Notes: generated from the letters alone by a model not told the origin. DNA of 42,379 nt from Priapulus caudatus (GCF_000485595.1 NW_014577511.1:1-42379); one strand, 5' to 3'. Counted from the first letter of the stretch, positions 11,545 through 22,945 are shown. A program made the numbers and translations.

Positions 11545-11664
11545 TTTGGAATGTGCGGGGAATTTTTTCTTTATTCTTCTTATTCCTTTTTTTTATTTCT
11601 TATTCTTATTCTGATTCCTTCTTATTTCTTATTCTTCTTATTCCTTATTCTTCTTATTTTTATT
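11545..11664. repeat. TTCTTATT-type low-complexity repeat
   Basis: Imperfect TTATTCTTC and TTATTCC units form an about 120-bp pyrimidine-rich tract directly before the SINE-like sequence. Confidence 0.8.
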
Positions 11665-11680
11665 CTTATTCAGCAGTCAG

Positions 11681-11975
11681 TTCAGGTAGTCAGCCTTCAG
11701 CCAAATGGCACTGAGGGTGGTCACAGCCAGAGTTTCTTTGCGCCCCCAGTGGTTCTTTTACGTCCCCATTGGCTAGTATTTCTGGAGACGGGACCGCCAT
11801 TTTACGTGGTCATCCGAGCCACGGGAGATTCACAGTCTCAAATGTTGAGAGCCAGGTTTTTACACCTTGAGAAAATTCACTGCCCCGACCGAGGTTTGAA
11901 CTCGCAGCATTCAGTGGACAGTGCACAATGCCTACCACTCGGCCACAGAGGCTCTCATGCACATACTAGTAGTAG
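11681..11975 (-). mobile_element. tRNA-derived SINE (minus strand)
   Basis: Read on the minus strand, 11955 to 11881 looks like a tRNA head: TGGCCGAGTGGT (A box, 11945-11934) and GAGTTCAAACCTC (B box region, 11903-11891), spaced as in Leu/Ser-type tRNAs. No acceptor-stem pairing or complete cloverleaf is evident, so a SINE promoter fits better than a working tRNA gene. The body continues to about 11681, next to the TTCTTATT tract, which may be its tail. A plus-strand open frame across it is spurious. Confidence 0.6.
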
Positions 11976-12070
11976 CAGAATCGGGAGTAAATAACGCCAA
12001 CGGCCAAGTCGCCAACCCAATAATACAGTAATACTAATAGGCCCCCTAATCACAATTGTCAGTTATTTAC

Positions 12071-12139
12071 TAGATACAATAATGTAATCCAACAAGAGTA
12101 CATGTACCCTACTCTTGTTGGGTTACATTATTGTATCTA
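12071..12139. repeat. 30-bp hairpin, one mismatch
   Basis: Arms 12071-12100 (TAGATACAATAATGTAAT...) and 12110-12139 pair with one mismatch around a 9-bp loop. TA lies at both outer ends, as in the other short hairpins. Confidence 0.85.
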
Positions 12140-12523
12140 AACAATCGGCAGCCCAGATCTCGCGCGAAGCACGAAAAACACTGCGTAGCTGCACACTAAC
12201 ACAACAACGCTGCCCTCATTGAATAGCAATTTACACGGGTTTACTATATAGCAAGTATGCGGGAAGTCGCTGAATTGAGCAGTTGCACGCACGGCACGCC
12301 TGGCACGCACGTTGAGCAGTTGCAGTTGTTCGCTGATTGCACGACGGGTTTGGCTACCCAGGTAGCTAGACATTTCCTAGAAATGGTCCTAATTCGAAGT
12401 TTGCTACTCGGTGCGCTTGGTTTGCTATAAAAAACGGAGTTCAACTTTGTTGTTTGTTTGTTTTTGTTGATCAGTGTAGTACATATGGCATGCGATAGAT
12501 GGCGCAACGAGGCTATATGCATA

Positions 12524-12591
12524 GCATTCCCAATGCGCATAGCGTTCTGCCCACCTCGGCCACCACCAAACGCTATGCGCATTGGGAATGC
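12524..12591. repeat. Perfect 23-bp hairpin with 22-bp loop
   Basis: GCATTCCCAATGCGCATAGC... (12524-12546) is the exact reverse complement of 12569-12591. Unlike most of the others it lacks TA ends and the TCARGAG motif. Confidence 0.85.
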
Positions 12592-12809
12592 GTACGTAAC
12601 AAGTCAACAGAAATGGCGCTGAATATATCCGCCGCTCGTCACTTCGAATTTTTGTAACAGGTTATATTAGTTTAATACAGAGTATTGTGATACATAGTAA
12701 GTTCCAGGATAGCGGAGAAAGGTTCGTGTTTAGAATAAACCCAGTTTGGAACTTCTAGTCTCTGAAAACGCACCAGCAAACTGCCCTCAGTGATTCACTG
12801 ATAGTCAGG

Positions 12810-13441
12810 GCTGTTAGGGCTATATAGGGGTTGTTTGGTGCAGATTCTTCTAAAAGTACCAAATTTGGTTCAGAGGTAGCTTATACCATACTATTACGAT
12901 TACTGCCAGGCGCCAAGAAGGGCGCCCCCTGGGGCCGCCATATTGGGCAAATCCAAAATGGCCGCCATCTGAGCTAAAGATCAAGTGTAGTTCCAAACGG
13001 GAAAGGGCTAGTATGATAAAAGTTTATATATTTATAGGGTTTTTGGGGTCAGAGAATCTGATTATGATGTTCTTACATCGATTTGAGGTTTTTTTGGGCT
13101 GTTACAATGGTCAAATCCAATATGGCTGCCATATGGGCAAATGCTGTGATGTGTTTACTTAGATTTTCTAATCTCTTTCTATCTTTGGGGGGATGTAATG
13201 TTGGGATGAAACTAATTTGAGGGTTATCAATTATTAACATGCACACATAAACATACGGACATACATTATCGCAAGGAAATAATAAAAGGAATGATTTAAG
13301 TACCAAATATTCTTGTAAATTTTTATTCTACGAAGCTCAAACATGGTGGACAATGGTGGACATGGCTTCAACAAGAATTATAATTTGCTTGATTTGTTTA
13401 TTCCATATTGGTCATCTATTCCTACATGTATGTTAGGTTAA
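12810..13441 (-). mobile_element. Outer arm of CXC transposon (inverted relative to 14990-15620)
   Basis: The reverse complement of this stretch matches about 14990-15620, giving inverted arms of roughly 600 bp. Landmarks on both are CCAAATTTGG, GGGGCGCC-rich sequence near AAATCCAAAATGGC, and GTCCACCATTGTCCACCATG. The arm breaks at GGTTAAC (13435-13441), where a GGCGCGTAGCC element begins. Confidence 0.75.
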
Positions 13442-13815
13442 CACAGGCGCGTAGCCAGGGGGGGGGGCGGTGGGGGCGGTCGCCCCCCCCCCCAAAACGC
13501 CGGCCAAAAAGAGAGAGAGAGAGAAGAGAAAAAAGTAAGAGGACGTAGGAAGAAAAAGGAGCATACAAAGACACATGACAAAGACTGTGTTTCAGCTATA
13601 GTAACCTAACTGTGTACGCTCTCTGAAAAGTAATGAAAAGTGTTTTGAATCCTAACTTGTAGGGTTGAGTCTAGGGTTGAGATAGTGTCATCAGACATGA
13701 GAATATGGCCCACAGTATGCCTCAGATTGCAGGAAAATGGCTTAAATGGTTCAAAATTTTTCCCCAGACCCCCCTAGCACTGCCATGCCTACGGCACGTG
13801 CCAAACGTACGGTTG
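13442..13815. mobile_element. GGCGCGTAGCC element, left part
   Basis: It starts ACAGGCGCGTAGCCAGGGGG, a terminus I know from many invertebrate genomes. G and C runs follow, then CAGACCCCCCTAGCACTGCC. The opposite terminus (GGCTACGCGCCTG) is at 16912-16924, beyond the N gap. GGTTAAC occurs directly before this end and directly after the other, consistent with a 7-bp target-site duplication. No transposase is visible. Confidence 0.6.
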
Positions 13816-13831
13816 TCAAATTTGGCATGTG

Positions 13832-13960
13832 CGTGCATGTATGTATGCATGTATAAATGTATGTACGTGTGTTTGTGTGTGTGTATGTGTGTGTGTGTGT
13901 GTGTGCGTGTGTGTGTGTGTGTATGTATGTTCGTGCGTGCGCGATCGCGCGCGTGTGCGT
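13832..13960. repeat. GT-rich microsatellite
   Basis: ATGTATGT passes into GTGTGTGT and then GCGCGCGTGTGCG. Reading frames here are low-complexity. Confidence 0.85.
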
Positions 13961-14039
13961 AAATTATTGTGGGCTTACGATCGTGCTAGTATGTGATGGC
14001 TATCGCCGATCATCCCCCCCCCACTCCTCGGTACGGATT

Positions 14040-15620
14040 TAAGCCCCTGATTCGCACACTTCACGTGCGCTCGTTGTGAACATGCTGGAACCGGTGCTGC
14101 TTGTGTAGGTGGGAGGTTCTCAACATTCTGCTTTCCAGTGTGAATAGGCGTTACCGGGCCTCGTTGACACCATATCGCACCACATCCCTTGCTGTACATG
14201 AGAACAACTAGGCTTCGATCCGCTGCATATGTATCGACTCGAGAGTGAAGACATCAGGGTTTCGCGTGAGGGTCACCATATGTGTCGGTTAACTCTGCTA
14301 AGCTGGCCCATGCTGCCCAGGCAGTCTTCTTTCCACAACAAACAAAACTGTGACTGTTTATCGCACCCGGTTAGGCTGTGGAAGAGAGGTAGTGCGAAGG
14401 TTTTGAAGCGAACAAGCTTGGTGAAGATGGCATAGAAACACGGCCTATATCCGAACCGTGGATAGCGATGTGTTTGTTGTTTGGCAGTCCGCGATTTTTT
14501 GAGAATCTCGGCCTATGGAGCTCTGGGTAAGCCTCGGTACGGCAAACTTGCCGTGCCATTCCCGTCCATGTCATCTCACCAGCTTGGTTCTTCAAAATCT
14601 TTCGCACTACCCCTCTTCCACAAGCCTACCGGGGTGTGCGATACAACATCACACTTTTTTGCACTCTTCTGCTGCACTGGCGCTGTCTCAAGTCATGCAC
14701 AGGAAGGTGCAAGTGCAATCGCGCCGGTGTCGAGGTCACGATGTCTGCAAATCGAGAGCGCGATGTAGAGCAACAACGTTGACAGCACGACTAGTGGGAC
14801 TTAATGCTAAAATGTATGGGCACAGCCATACATATATCAAGAGCACTGTTGTGCGCCAGTTGAACTTACTGATTATATAACTGGACACAAACCATGACAG
14901 TAATCACTTCTAACCAAAGATTCCATATCGGAAAGCCTACCTTGCCTGTTGTAATTTGTCTCTTTATACACAACTGTGTAACTGCTGATATGTTAACCTA
15001 ACATACATGTAGGAATGATTACCATATAGGAATAGACAAATCAAGCAAATCTAAATTCTTGTTGAAGCCATGTCCACCATTGTCCACCATGTTTGAGCTT
15101 CGTAGAATAAAAATTTACAAATAATATTTGGTACGTAAATTATTCCTTTTATTTAGAGAGAAGATGTCAGTATGTTTATGTGAGCATGTTAATAATTGAT
15201 AACCCTTAAATTAGTTCACTCAACATTACATCCCTCAAAGATGAGAAGAGATTAAAAATCTAAGTAACACATCCAAGCATTTGCCCGTATTGGCAGCCAT
15301 ATTGGATTTGACCATTGTAACAGCCAAAGAACTCAATCGATGTAAGAACATCATAATCAGATTCTCTGACGCCGAAAACCCCATAAATATATATAACTCT
15401 TTATCATACTAGCCTTTCCCTTTTGGAACTACACTTGATCTTTAGCTCAGATGGCGCGCCATTTTGGATTTGCCAAATTGCGGCCCCAGGGGGCGCCTCT
15501 TTGGCGCCGGCAGAAATCGTAACAGTATGGGTATAAGCTACCTCTGGAACCAAATTTGGTACTTTTTACGAAGAATTTGCACCAAAATATCCCTAACAGA
15601 CCCTGACTATGAGGGGTTTC
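14040..15620. mobile_element. CXC transposon, rearranged copy A (right half)
   Basis: It matches 31255-32300 in the same orientation. The minus strand of 14040-14450 carries VLMYSKGCG-like C-terminal sequence, and the plus strand from about 14450 carries the TVDSDV / KLGSSKSFALPLFH / CDTTS part. At 14660 this runs straight into cysteine-domain sequence, skipping about 400 bp of coding sequence. The same scar is in the copy at 31840. Beyond 14990 comes the outer arm. Many indels break every frame. Confidence 0.7.
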
Positions 15621-16782
15621 TCCACACAAAAGGATACGGTACACTCGCGTTGAACCCTATCCTGTGTTTGGGTACATCAGGTTACATGGGTTACATTGGT
15701 TATCCTAGAGCAGCATCATAACGTTACTGTGAGTGGTATATATGATACATTTCATTATAGCCTTCTGTTGAGTGAGTCCATATTCGCACATTCGTTGTTC
15801 TTCATCGTTTTGTTGCTGCTAGGCTGTAACTGTATACAACATTGACGATATTTGTGTGGTACTTGACGCTCTGCCTTGACGATATTTGTTGTGGATTGAC
15901 GTCTGCGCTTGACGATATTTGTTGTGGTACTTGACGTCTGCTTCCTGCCGGACCATTTCGCCGGGTGCTGAAGTATGCGGTTAGTGAATGATAAAGTATT
16001 GAGTATTCTTCCCGTACATGGCGTTATTTCTGCGTCCTGATTTTCCTGGTGGGGCGACTGTCGCTCGCGCAATGTCTGACAATTGAACGACCGTGCAATG
16101 TAAAGCATATATATTCCTAGCATATAACGACATATATTGCGATGTATTTGTAACTGTTTCATTCCATTTGCCTCACCAGCTTTATAAGCAGTAAGGAATA
16201 CCGCTGTTGACTCGTGTTTTTCATGGTTCGATGGTTTCTTTGTGTGTTATACTTCTAACTGACCTCAGCAGACTTGTGCCTTTGCCGGCTCATGTACAGC
16301 TGCCTGTAAAGTTTATACATTCTCCGGTGGTCAGTATATGCGTCGTTCAGCAATATAAGTCTGGCTACGCGTGACAAATGTCATCCAAATCGATCAATAG
16401 TTGACGAAGTTGGCCATTGTGTGCCAGACATCACGTTAACATGAAGAACTTTCAGCAAAACAACGTTGCCGACATCTTCAACATGAGGCTGTCGACAGTT
16501 CCCTTCAACACGACGTAGGTACTGCTGTCATGACGTTTGTAGCAGCACGATGGCAGAGAAATACGCGCAAGGAATCGGTTCCATGTTACGAATAGCCACA
16601 TAATGCGCATACTCTCTCGTACAACATCGTCATCAATTTCTTCATGCAATCATGGTGCGATCTTTCTGATGTTCACATATGAAGTGTTACATAGGACAGG
16701 CTGTCATGGCCGCTGTACAACTTATAGTGAAAACGCCTAAGACCACATGGAAATGGAACCACCGCAATCAAAACCTTCGCTC
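15526..16782. repeat. Transposon-derived segment, direct copy 2
   Basis: It matches 9967-11206 with scattered one-base indels, including the 33-bp tandem array. It follows directly on the outer arm of copy A, so it is probably part of the same transposon. The match stops about 70 bp before the N gap. Confidence 0.8.
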
Positions 16783-16852
16783 TCGCCCCCCGCCCATCTG
16801 TACGACCCCCATCTAAGTCGCGAGTTCCTCCCAAGTCCCAAACCTCTGCCCT

Positions 16853-16877
16853 NNNNNNNNNNNNNNNNNNNNNNNNN
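16853..16877. other. Assembly gap (25 N)
   Basis: Exactly 25 unknown bases, a fixed-size placeholder rather than a measured length. The repeats on either side are partial and out of the order seen at 30779-32301. Confidence 0.98.
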
Positions 16878-16924
16878 CTACATACATTTGCCGCCCCCCA
16901 AAATAAATCCTGGCTACGCGCCTG
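16878..16924. mobile_element. GGCGCGTAGCC element, right terminus
   Basis: The sequence ends CCTGGCTACGCGCCTG, the inverted complement of the terminus at 13444-13456, followed by GGTTAAC, the proposed target-site duplication. Confidence 0.6.
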
Positions 16925-17600
16925 GGTTAACATAGTTAGCAGACTTTACACAGTTGTGTATAAAGAGACAAATACAACAGGCCAAGGTAATAGGCTTTCC
17001 GATATGGAATCTTTGGTTAGAAGTGATTACTGTCATGGTTCTTTATGTCCAGTATATATAATCAGTAAGTTCGACTGGCACAAACAGTGCTCTGATATAT
17101 GTATGGTCCTGTGCCCATACATCTTTAGCATTAAGTCCACTCAGTCGTGCTGTCAAGCGTTGTTGCCTACATCCGCCTCTGCGCATTTGCAGAGCATCGT
17201 GCACCTGACACCGGCGCGATTGCACTTGCACCTTCCTGTGCATGACTTGAGCAGCGCAGTGCAGAAGGTGTGCATGATCATGAAGCGTCATTCAGTAGTG
17301 TAGTCACATTAGCGGCTGCGCACCCTACCATCTTTTGCAAGCCCCACTCACTGAACGTCGGGAATTCGTTACTAGACACTGTGATGAGACTGATTCCAGT
17401 AGAAGCTGGCCTGAAGTAGCGCTCGTTTGACATGCTGCGAACGTGCTGCTTCGTGTAGGTGGAGGTTACTCCAACTTGCTGCCTTCCAGGTGATAGGCGA
17501 TACCGTTGGCCTCGTTGACACCATAATCTGGCACCACACCTCCATTGCTGTACATGAGAACACTAGGTCATCGAATCGCTGCATATGTACGACTCGCCTC
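16925..17600 (-). pseudogene. CXC transposon C-terminal region, copy C
   Basis: This matches 30779-31430. The minus strand reads fragments of VLMYSKG, HVKRALLQASFYWNQS and the cysteine-domain C-terminus, with frame breaks. It continues the arm interrupted at 13441: GTTAACATAG here joins to TTAGGTTAAC there if the insertion is removed, as in the uninterrupted site near 32176. Confidence 0.65.
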
Positions 17601-17632
17601 TGTGTCCCCCCCCCCTAAAATTCCCGACTGTT

Positions 17633-17697
17633 CGCTGGCAGCTATGGATCCGTGCACCGGCCTATGGATTCGGCGTACGGATCCATAGCTGCCAGCG
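17633..17697. repeat. Perfect 21-bp hairpin with 23-bp loop
   Basis: CGCTGGCAGCTATGGATCCG... (17633-17653) is the reverse complement of 17677-17697. It sits just past the end of transposon copy C, behind a run of C, so it may mark a junction between joined sequences. Confidence 0.85.
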
Positions 17698-17867
17698 CTG
17701 CATACTGTCGTAGGACGTTCCCGCGGTCGCATGCGTCTTTCTGTGGAACTGCGTGCAAGATCTGCGCTCAGCGGTTAGGATCAACACCTCTTTTCGGCAA
17801 CACTTCTCTGGTATCCCGTCTCATCTGGTTATTTACATCTGTCAGTTCTGATGTGCGTGATATTAAT

Positions 17868-17889
17868 TATCAGGAGTGTACTCCTGATA
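17868..17889. repeat. Short hairpin TATCAGGAGT / ACTCCTGATA
   Basis: Ten-bp perfect arms are separated by only 2 bp. TA-TCAGGAG ends match the hairpin at 19927-19977 and the right end of the long-TIR element at 23797-23808. It lies in an otherwise open but unrecognised frame (17652-17984). Confidence 0.75.
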
Positions 17890-18230
17890 TTATGATACAC
17901 CAGGGTAATCTGTTATGGGAACATAACTTAAAATCGGCCGATCCATGGGCCACTGTCATTGACTTGAGTCGTGTGACGTTCTAATAATAATAATATTAAT
18001 AATCATTAATGTGATGGTGAGTAAATTGGAATACGAATCATACTTACTACCAAGGGCAAAGTAGTACCGTTTATGTACTCTTTACTTCTACATATCACAA
18101 TCTTACAGCACGCACATCATTGCACATGTGGCGGTGCACAGTGCGACATAAACCCCCCCCCCCTTCAGCCATCAGACTACGTGTTTGCTGGTGATATTCA
18201 TGTAGCCGCTCGTTGACATTTGACATGCAG

Positions 18231-18506
18231 AAAGCCACTGGTGCAAGGTCAGCTGGTGACGAATGCGACGATGAGGGACCCGGACGATCCCGACGTGATC
18301 GTCACCCACATCGCACACGACTCGGATCTCAGTCATCGCATGAAGCTGTGTCAGCTAGAAGATCCTGACCGCGCCACGCCGGAAAAATACTACTCTGTCG
18401 GAGAAGTGGAGAGGCGCGGCCCTGCTGCGCCGGAGAAGCACGGATTTGCTGCACCGGAGAAACAGGGCAGTGTTGCACCAGAGGACCCAACCGCTAGCCC
18501 ACGCAG
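18231..18506 (+). CDS. Possible 5' exon of HAUS8, or terminal exon of another gene
   Basis: The acceptor is at 18229-18230 (TTTGACATGCAG). The frame reads KPLVQGQLVTNATMRDPDDP, then KYYSVGEVERRG, then three related units PAAPEKHG, FAAPEKQG, SVAPEDP. If it splices at GTTGAT (18507), it ends in phase 2 (CGC AG) and joins the next exon at 19422 in frame. That donor is weak. If it does not splice, the frame continues to a stop at 18567 through a hydrophobic tail (LIRIALVLCWVLLPCVKL) that could be a tail anchor, which would make it the last exon of a different gene. I do not recognise the domain. Confidence 0.5.
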
Positions 18507-18602
18507 GTTGATCCGAATAGCATTGGTTTTATGTTGGGTGTTGTTGCCGTGCGTTAAGCTGCCATAATCCATACCATCTGCTTTTAACTTGCACAAGATG
18601 TA

Positions 18603-19022
18603 CAGTCCGACCTCCTTTATCCGGCCACGTCGGTACCGACACCCATCCGGATATGGGATTTGGCCGGATATGAGAGTTATGCTCAAACACAGCATTTCTA
18701 TGCAGTTCAGTAGGGTTTATGCATGTGATAATTCATTTACTCGTTGCTATGATTATTTGTAACAAACTGTTGTGTTTTATGGTGTATATGAAATGGAAAT
18801 AAAATGAAATAAAACAGAAATTTTACCGGAGGCATAGCGGACACGAGCGGACAACACACACGCGCGCGTACCCGCGCACACACGCAAGCACACGTACGGT
18901 TGGTACATCGCGCGAGTTTTGAGCGAGATTTTTAGGTGGAAATGATTGAAAAACAGAACATATCACGGCTGGTTAATAGAGATTTCCGGATAACGGATGG
19001 CTGGATAAAGGAGGTCGAACTG
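18603..19022. mobile_element. Pogo/Tigger-like MITE
   Basis: The ends are CAGTCCGACCTCCTTTATCC and its near-complement GGATAAAGGAGGTCGAACTG, bounded by TA on both sides, as in Tc1/mariner-pogo elements. Subterminal CCGGATAT and CCGGATAA motifs also mirror each other. At 420 bp it has no transposase. It lies in the intron before 19422. Confidence 0.78.
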
Positions 19023-19421
19023 TACATATATGATTTTAAATGTTAAACAGCACCATTACATGCCGTCACCACTGACAACTTGAGTGATGGGTCTACAACC
19101 CTTTTCAAGATAACTTGTAGATGTAATAGATGTAGATGCATGGGTTTGTAATAGCTCCTTACCCCTGTGATAAGCCTGCATGCCTAGCAGGGCGCATCGT
19201 GGCACATTTGATAGGCACGTGCGGATTTTACACTTATTTGCCCACACACAGTGTACGGGGATGGGGTAAGCTCGTCACAGGTTTTTAGAAGCTTACTCTA
19301 CACTCCACTCTTGCACTACTCCAAGCTGAATGTTTTTCCAGAGGGACGCGCGATTGTTTTAAGTGCGATGTACACACACCTGCCGTCTAGCATCATTTCC
19401 TTCTTTCCGTCTGGTGTGTAG

Positions 19422-22400
19422 GTGTGCCCCGTTGCCAGCGGCGCTAGGAAAGGGCGAAGGTTCCCCACTGCTGCTGAGAAGGAGCGAGTCGCTAGAATTA
19501 TCCGACACTGAATCGGATACATTAGGTATCAAGTCCCAGGTAATGCTCTGAAATATAGCCTAGTGCAACGACCATGTATGTGTGATCAAATCATAAAGCT
19601 TGTCCTGTTGCGAGTTAGATTAGTTTTAGAATATTACGAAAATGAGCCTTCTACCTAAAATAATTAGTAGTTATACAAGTTTTGATAGACAGTTTAAAAA
19701 TGTGTTGTCCAAAAACGCAGTATGAACTTTGTGCAGTTTCATTGAAGTGAGCAATATCGCACCTCTGTAAAACGTCAACAATTTAAGTATGAATGAGGCA
19801 TTTGTTGATTGCATGAAAATGCTTGTTAGGTAGAAAGCGTCTAGGCAATTTATATTATATAAAAATCGATAATGTACTAAAAACTACAAAAAAACAATAC
19901 AATGTAACTGTTTATTGTGTATATTTATATATATCAGGAGCGTATAATGGATGACATTATACGCTCCTGATATATATGAAATCTTTTTAGACTGATCGTT
20001 CCTGGTTAGCAATCTCTAAATTAATACATCTGATATTATTTTTGGACCATAAGGAGAATCCAGGACAAGTCGTTGTGGTGGATGCTATGCTAGATTCAAG
20101 CAGAAGTCCAGAATCAACAGCAGAAGTTGGCATTGTTACCGAAATCATATCGTCGCCTGCGTTGATTACATCTCATGTAGCTGTGGAAGTAGCTAAACCA
20201 TCTTCTTCTAAGCCCGTGTAAGAAAATCTGTCGGTCGTAAATTGTACACAAAAATAAGAGGTCTATATTATTAGGTTACAATTTGCTGAAGGTATGGTTT
20301 CGCACTGAAGGAAATCTTAGAGGATTCTTTATGGAGTACCATTTAGGAAAAAAAAAGAAAAAAATAGAATAAACATCTCCTTCCACAAAACGGGTTTTAG
20401 GGGGGCCTTTCTTTTCTACCCCATAAGATTTACTTAGAAATGAAAGGTTAGGGGTTAGCAACATTGAATTTGATTTTGATTTGCATTAAATTTAATTTTT
20501 CATGACAATAACAGGGTGAAAAAAGAAGACACTAATGATACTAAGCACGAAGCTGGCCTGAAGAAAAAGAAAAAATCTAAAGGTAAAATACACAGGGACG
20601 TAGTTACCATGACGCAGATACGCAGTTGCGTACACATCATTTCACCAATCATTTTTTTTATTGCAGAGAGAGAGAGAGAGAGAGAGTCAGTCAGTCAGAC
20701 TAAATTGTTTATAAACAAATAACACCCACGCAGCGCGCCACTGTATCACAAGCTTACTACATCACTGGCGGATTTAGGGGGAGGGGGTGGATTGGGTTGC
20801 TAGATTCCCCCTTTTGTTGGACTAACAATATTTTTACATAGTCGCGGCGCTGTACAAAACGTCACCTGATGCATAGGTTAAATTATATAATTGAGTGGCA
20901 AAGCAGGTTACAACCCTTTTGCAGCTTTTTCACAATTCCAAGAAAGAGTTTTGCTGTCGCTCTTATCCCAGCGGTGGTCACCCCTACACATTGAATAATG
21001 AACGCGACTTAAACAATGCCATGATGTGATGTGATGTGCAATGAGTGATGTGTGTGTTTGAGCACACACGCGCCCACACGCACCCGCACACGCATATACG
21101 CTCGCTCGCTCGCACGCACGCACACAGAGAGGGAGAGAGAGAAAGAGAGAGTTTAAGAATGTGCGTTAGTTCAACATGTCTTGATAATAAAACGAAAATT
21201 ACATGATTAGTTATAGTGATCTTTAGTGATCACGTCTTGTTGCTCATGGAGAGAATAGTTCTACTAAAAAGATAATTGTCGTAGTCAGAATGAAGGCTGT
21301 GCATTTACTCAAAAGTGCCTCAAATACCATCTCCTGCAATCTACATTTTCAAAATTTTATGGGCGAGGACCCCCAGACCCCCCGCATGTGTGCGTACACA
21401 TCCATTTCATCCTAGGCAGCTGCGCCCCTGAATACACATGTAATAATGTAAACGTGTGCAGTCCTAATATTTTTAATTGCATAATTTAAAATCAAAATCA
21501 TTTCTTTAATAACGTTTGAACTACTCTAATTGCTCATAGAGTACCAGATTACAAAATCTATTAGTACTTATGTCTACACGTTAGAAAACAGAATTTTTCA
21601 TCATGGCAAATCTCGAGTACGTGAGTACGCATGAGTGTCGAGGATGCTCAATTCCGAAGATTAAAAGCTGCGCATTGCCCAAATTTGTCGTCATCCACTC
21701 CCGCTCTCACTAACTACCTCTCGTTGCAGGAAGGATCGTACCCTCCAGGTACATGGCGGCAGCTGGCGGTCTGTCGTCAAAGCGTAACGAGTCGGTAAGT
21801 TCCGTTGTGCACTTAAGCTGTAGTGATCAGTAGACGCGTGTACATCTGCTGCGGGTAATTCCTCAACGTAGTTTTACAGAACCTGTTGCGTTCTACGCTC
21901 TCTCGAGTGGGCTACGATTGCGGAGCGAAAAAGATGCTGGTGTGCGTGAACTGCAACGTTGGTAAGCCGCCCAGCATCTCAGCGCGGGGGGGGGGGGTTA
22001 AACTCAGTCCTAATAGAAAATACATTTGAGTGTACGTATGCATGTATGTGTGTGTGTGCGTGCGTGCGTGCGTGCGTGTGTATGTATGTACAGGGGTAGA
22101 AATAAGGAGAAAAAAGAAATGGTCCACAGGACCATCTAGTTTGAAATTTGGATGGTCCTCCTAAATTTCAAATTGTTCTCTAAAAGTAATGCGGCGTGCA
22201 AGCGTAAGAAAGAGATTTTACATGGTGATAAAATGGTTTAATTATTCAGCTGCAATGAATGTATCAAACGATACAGTAATTGTTTAATTTATTCACTGTT
22301 GGTTAATAAAGTTGTTTCAGTAGAATTTAGTTGAACCCATAACACCGGAATATAGTATGTCTCAAATATTTCTTAGAAGCACCCATTCATTGCATTCATT

Positions 22401-22866
22401 CATTTAATACAGTTAACATTCTTTCAGTCAAGCAGTTAATTCAAGCGATTATATAAGCCTTCTTGGCACACTCCATCATGTCGATCTTATCTAATATTTG
22501 TTCATCTTCCTCTTCAACATAATCCTCACTATCCTTGAAATATTGAATGTGGAAACTTCAAAGAAAATTACCGTAAAATGTGACAAAAATATTCAATGTC
22601 GTCGTACCATTGACTTTGAAAATCTGATGGTCCTCCTGATTATTTGATGGCCCCGGACCATCAGACCATCGCTTATTTCGACCCCTGTATGTATATATCA
22701 GAGTGGCACGGTGTCTCAGTGATGTGGTTGTGCTGCGGTTATTACAGGGGGAAACTTCAGCAGCTCAGTCGGACAGTTCCAGGACCACCAAGACTTCGGC
22801 GAGGTCAGTCGGAATGCCGAGAAATGTTTCACGAGTCACGAAACCAAAGCGACCGGTCTCATCAAG
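19422..22866 (+). CDS. HAUS8: HAUS8 5' exons (augmin subunit 8, N-terminal region)
   Basis: Exons at 19422-19539, 20054-20217, 20515-20582, 21730-21794 and 22748-22866 have matching phases throughout. The last ends in phase 2 (TCA TCA AG), which fits the G-ATG-GAC exon at 24151. Order of features: Ser/Glu-rich LRRSESLELSDTESD; VVVVDAMLDSS; lysine-rich AGLKKKKKSKG; then RIVPSRYMAAAGG, equivalent to the RVIESRYLQ motif of vertebrate HAUS8; then SDSSRTTKTSARSVG and RVTKPKRPVSSR. Such basic, disordered N-termini bind microtubules in HAUS8. Donors GTAAGA (20218) and GTAAGT (21795) are strong. The acceptor before 20054 is pyrimidine-poor. An open stretch at 21881-21961 has splice-like ends, but including it breaks the phase. 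The translation start is not certain. Confidence 0.8.
19927..19977. repeat. Perfect 23-bp hairpin ATATATATCAGGAGCGTATA...
   Basis: Arms 19927-19949 and 19955-19977 are exact complements with a 5-bp loop. The core ends are TCAGGAG/CTCCTGA flanked by TA, inside a HAUS8 intron. Confidence 0.88.
20666..20700. repeat. GA dinucleotide and GTCA repeats
   Basis: A run of GAGAGA is followed by four TCAG-type units, within a HAUS8 intron. Further GA- and CA-rich tracts lie at 21058-21152. Confidence 0.8.
22091..22687. mobile_element. hAT-like MITE
   Basis: The terminal repeats are CAGGGGTAGAAATAAG and CTTATTTCGACCCCTG, the classic CAGGGGTNGAAA end of hAT-type elements. TATGTA flanks both sides, consistent with a target-site duplication but set in microsatellite DNA. 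Subterminal GATGGTCC motifs repeat near both ends. There is no transposase. It lies in the last intron before the duplicated block. Confidence 0.75.
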
Positions 22867-22934
22867 GTAGTTCTAGAGACGACGCTAACTCTCGATTTTC
22901 ATATAGTTAGGGTACATTGCAAATATAACTCACA

Positions 22935-22945
22935 CACATGTATAA

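Noticed and set aside
11473-11994. 173-residue plus-strand open frame with hydrophobic start
   Set aside because: The first part is the TTCTTATT repeat, the second is the reverse strand of a SINE; no independent coding evidence.
17652-17984. 110-residue open frame before the 18231 exon
   Set aside because: It overlaps two hairpins and the end of a transposon copy; no homology is recognised and no phase-compatible donor was found.
21881-21961. Exon-like stretch between TTTTACAG and GTAAGC in HAUS8
   Set aside because: Including it changes the phase so that the next exon no longer reads GETSAAQSDSSRTTKTSARS; exons 21794 and 22748 join directly in phase 0.
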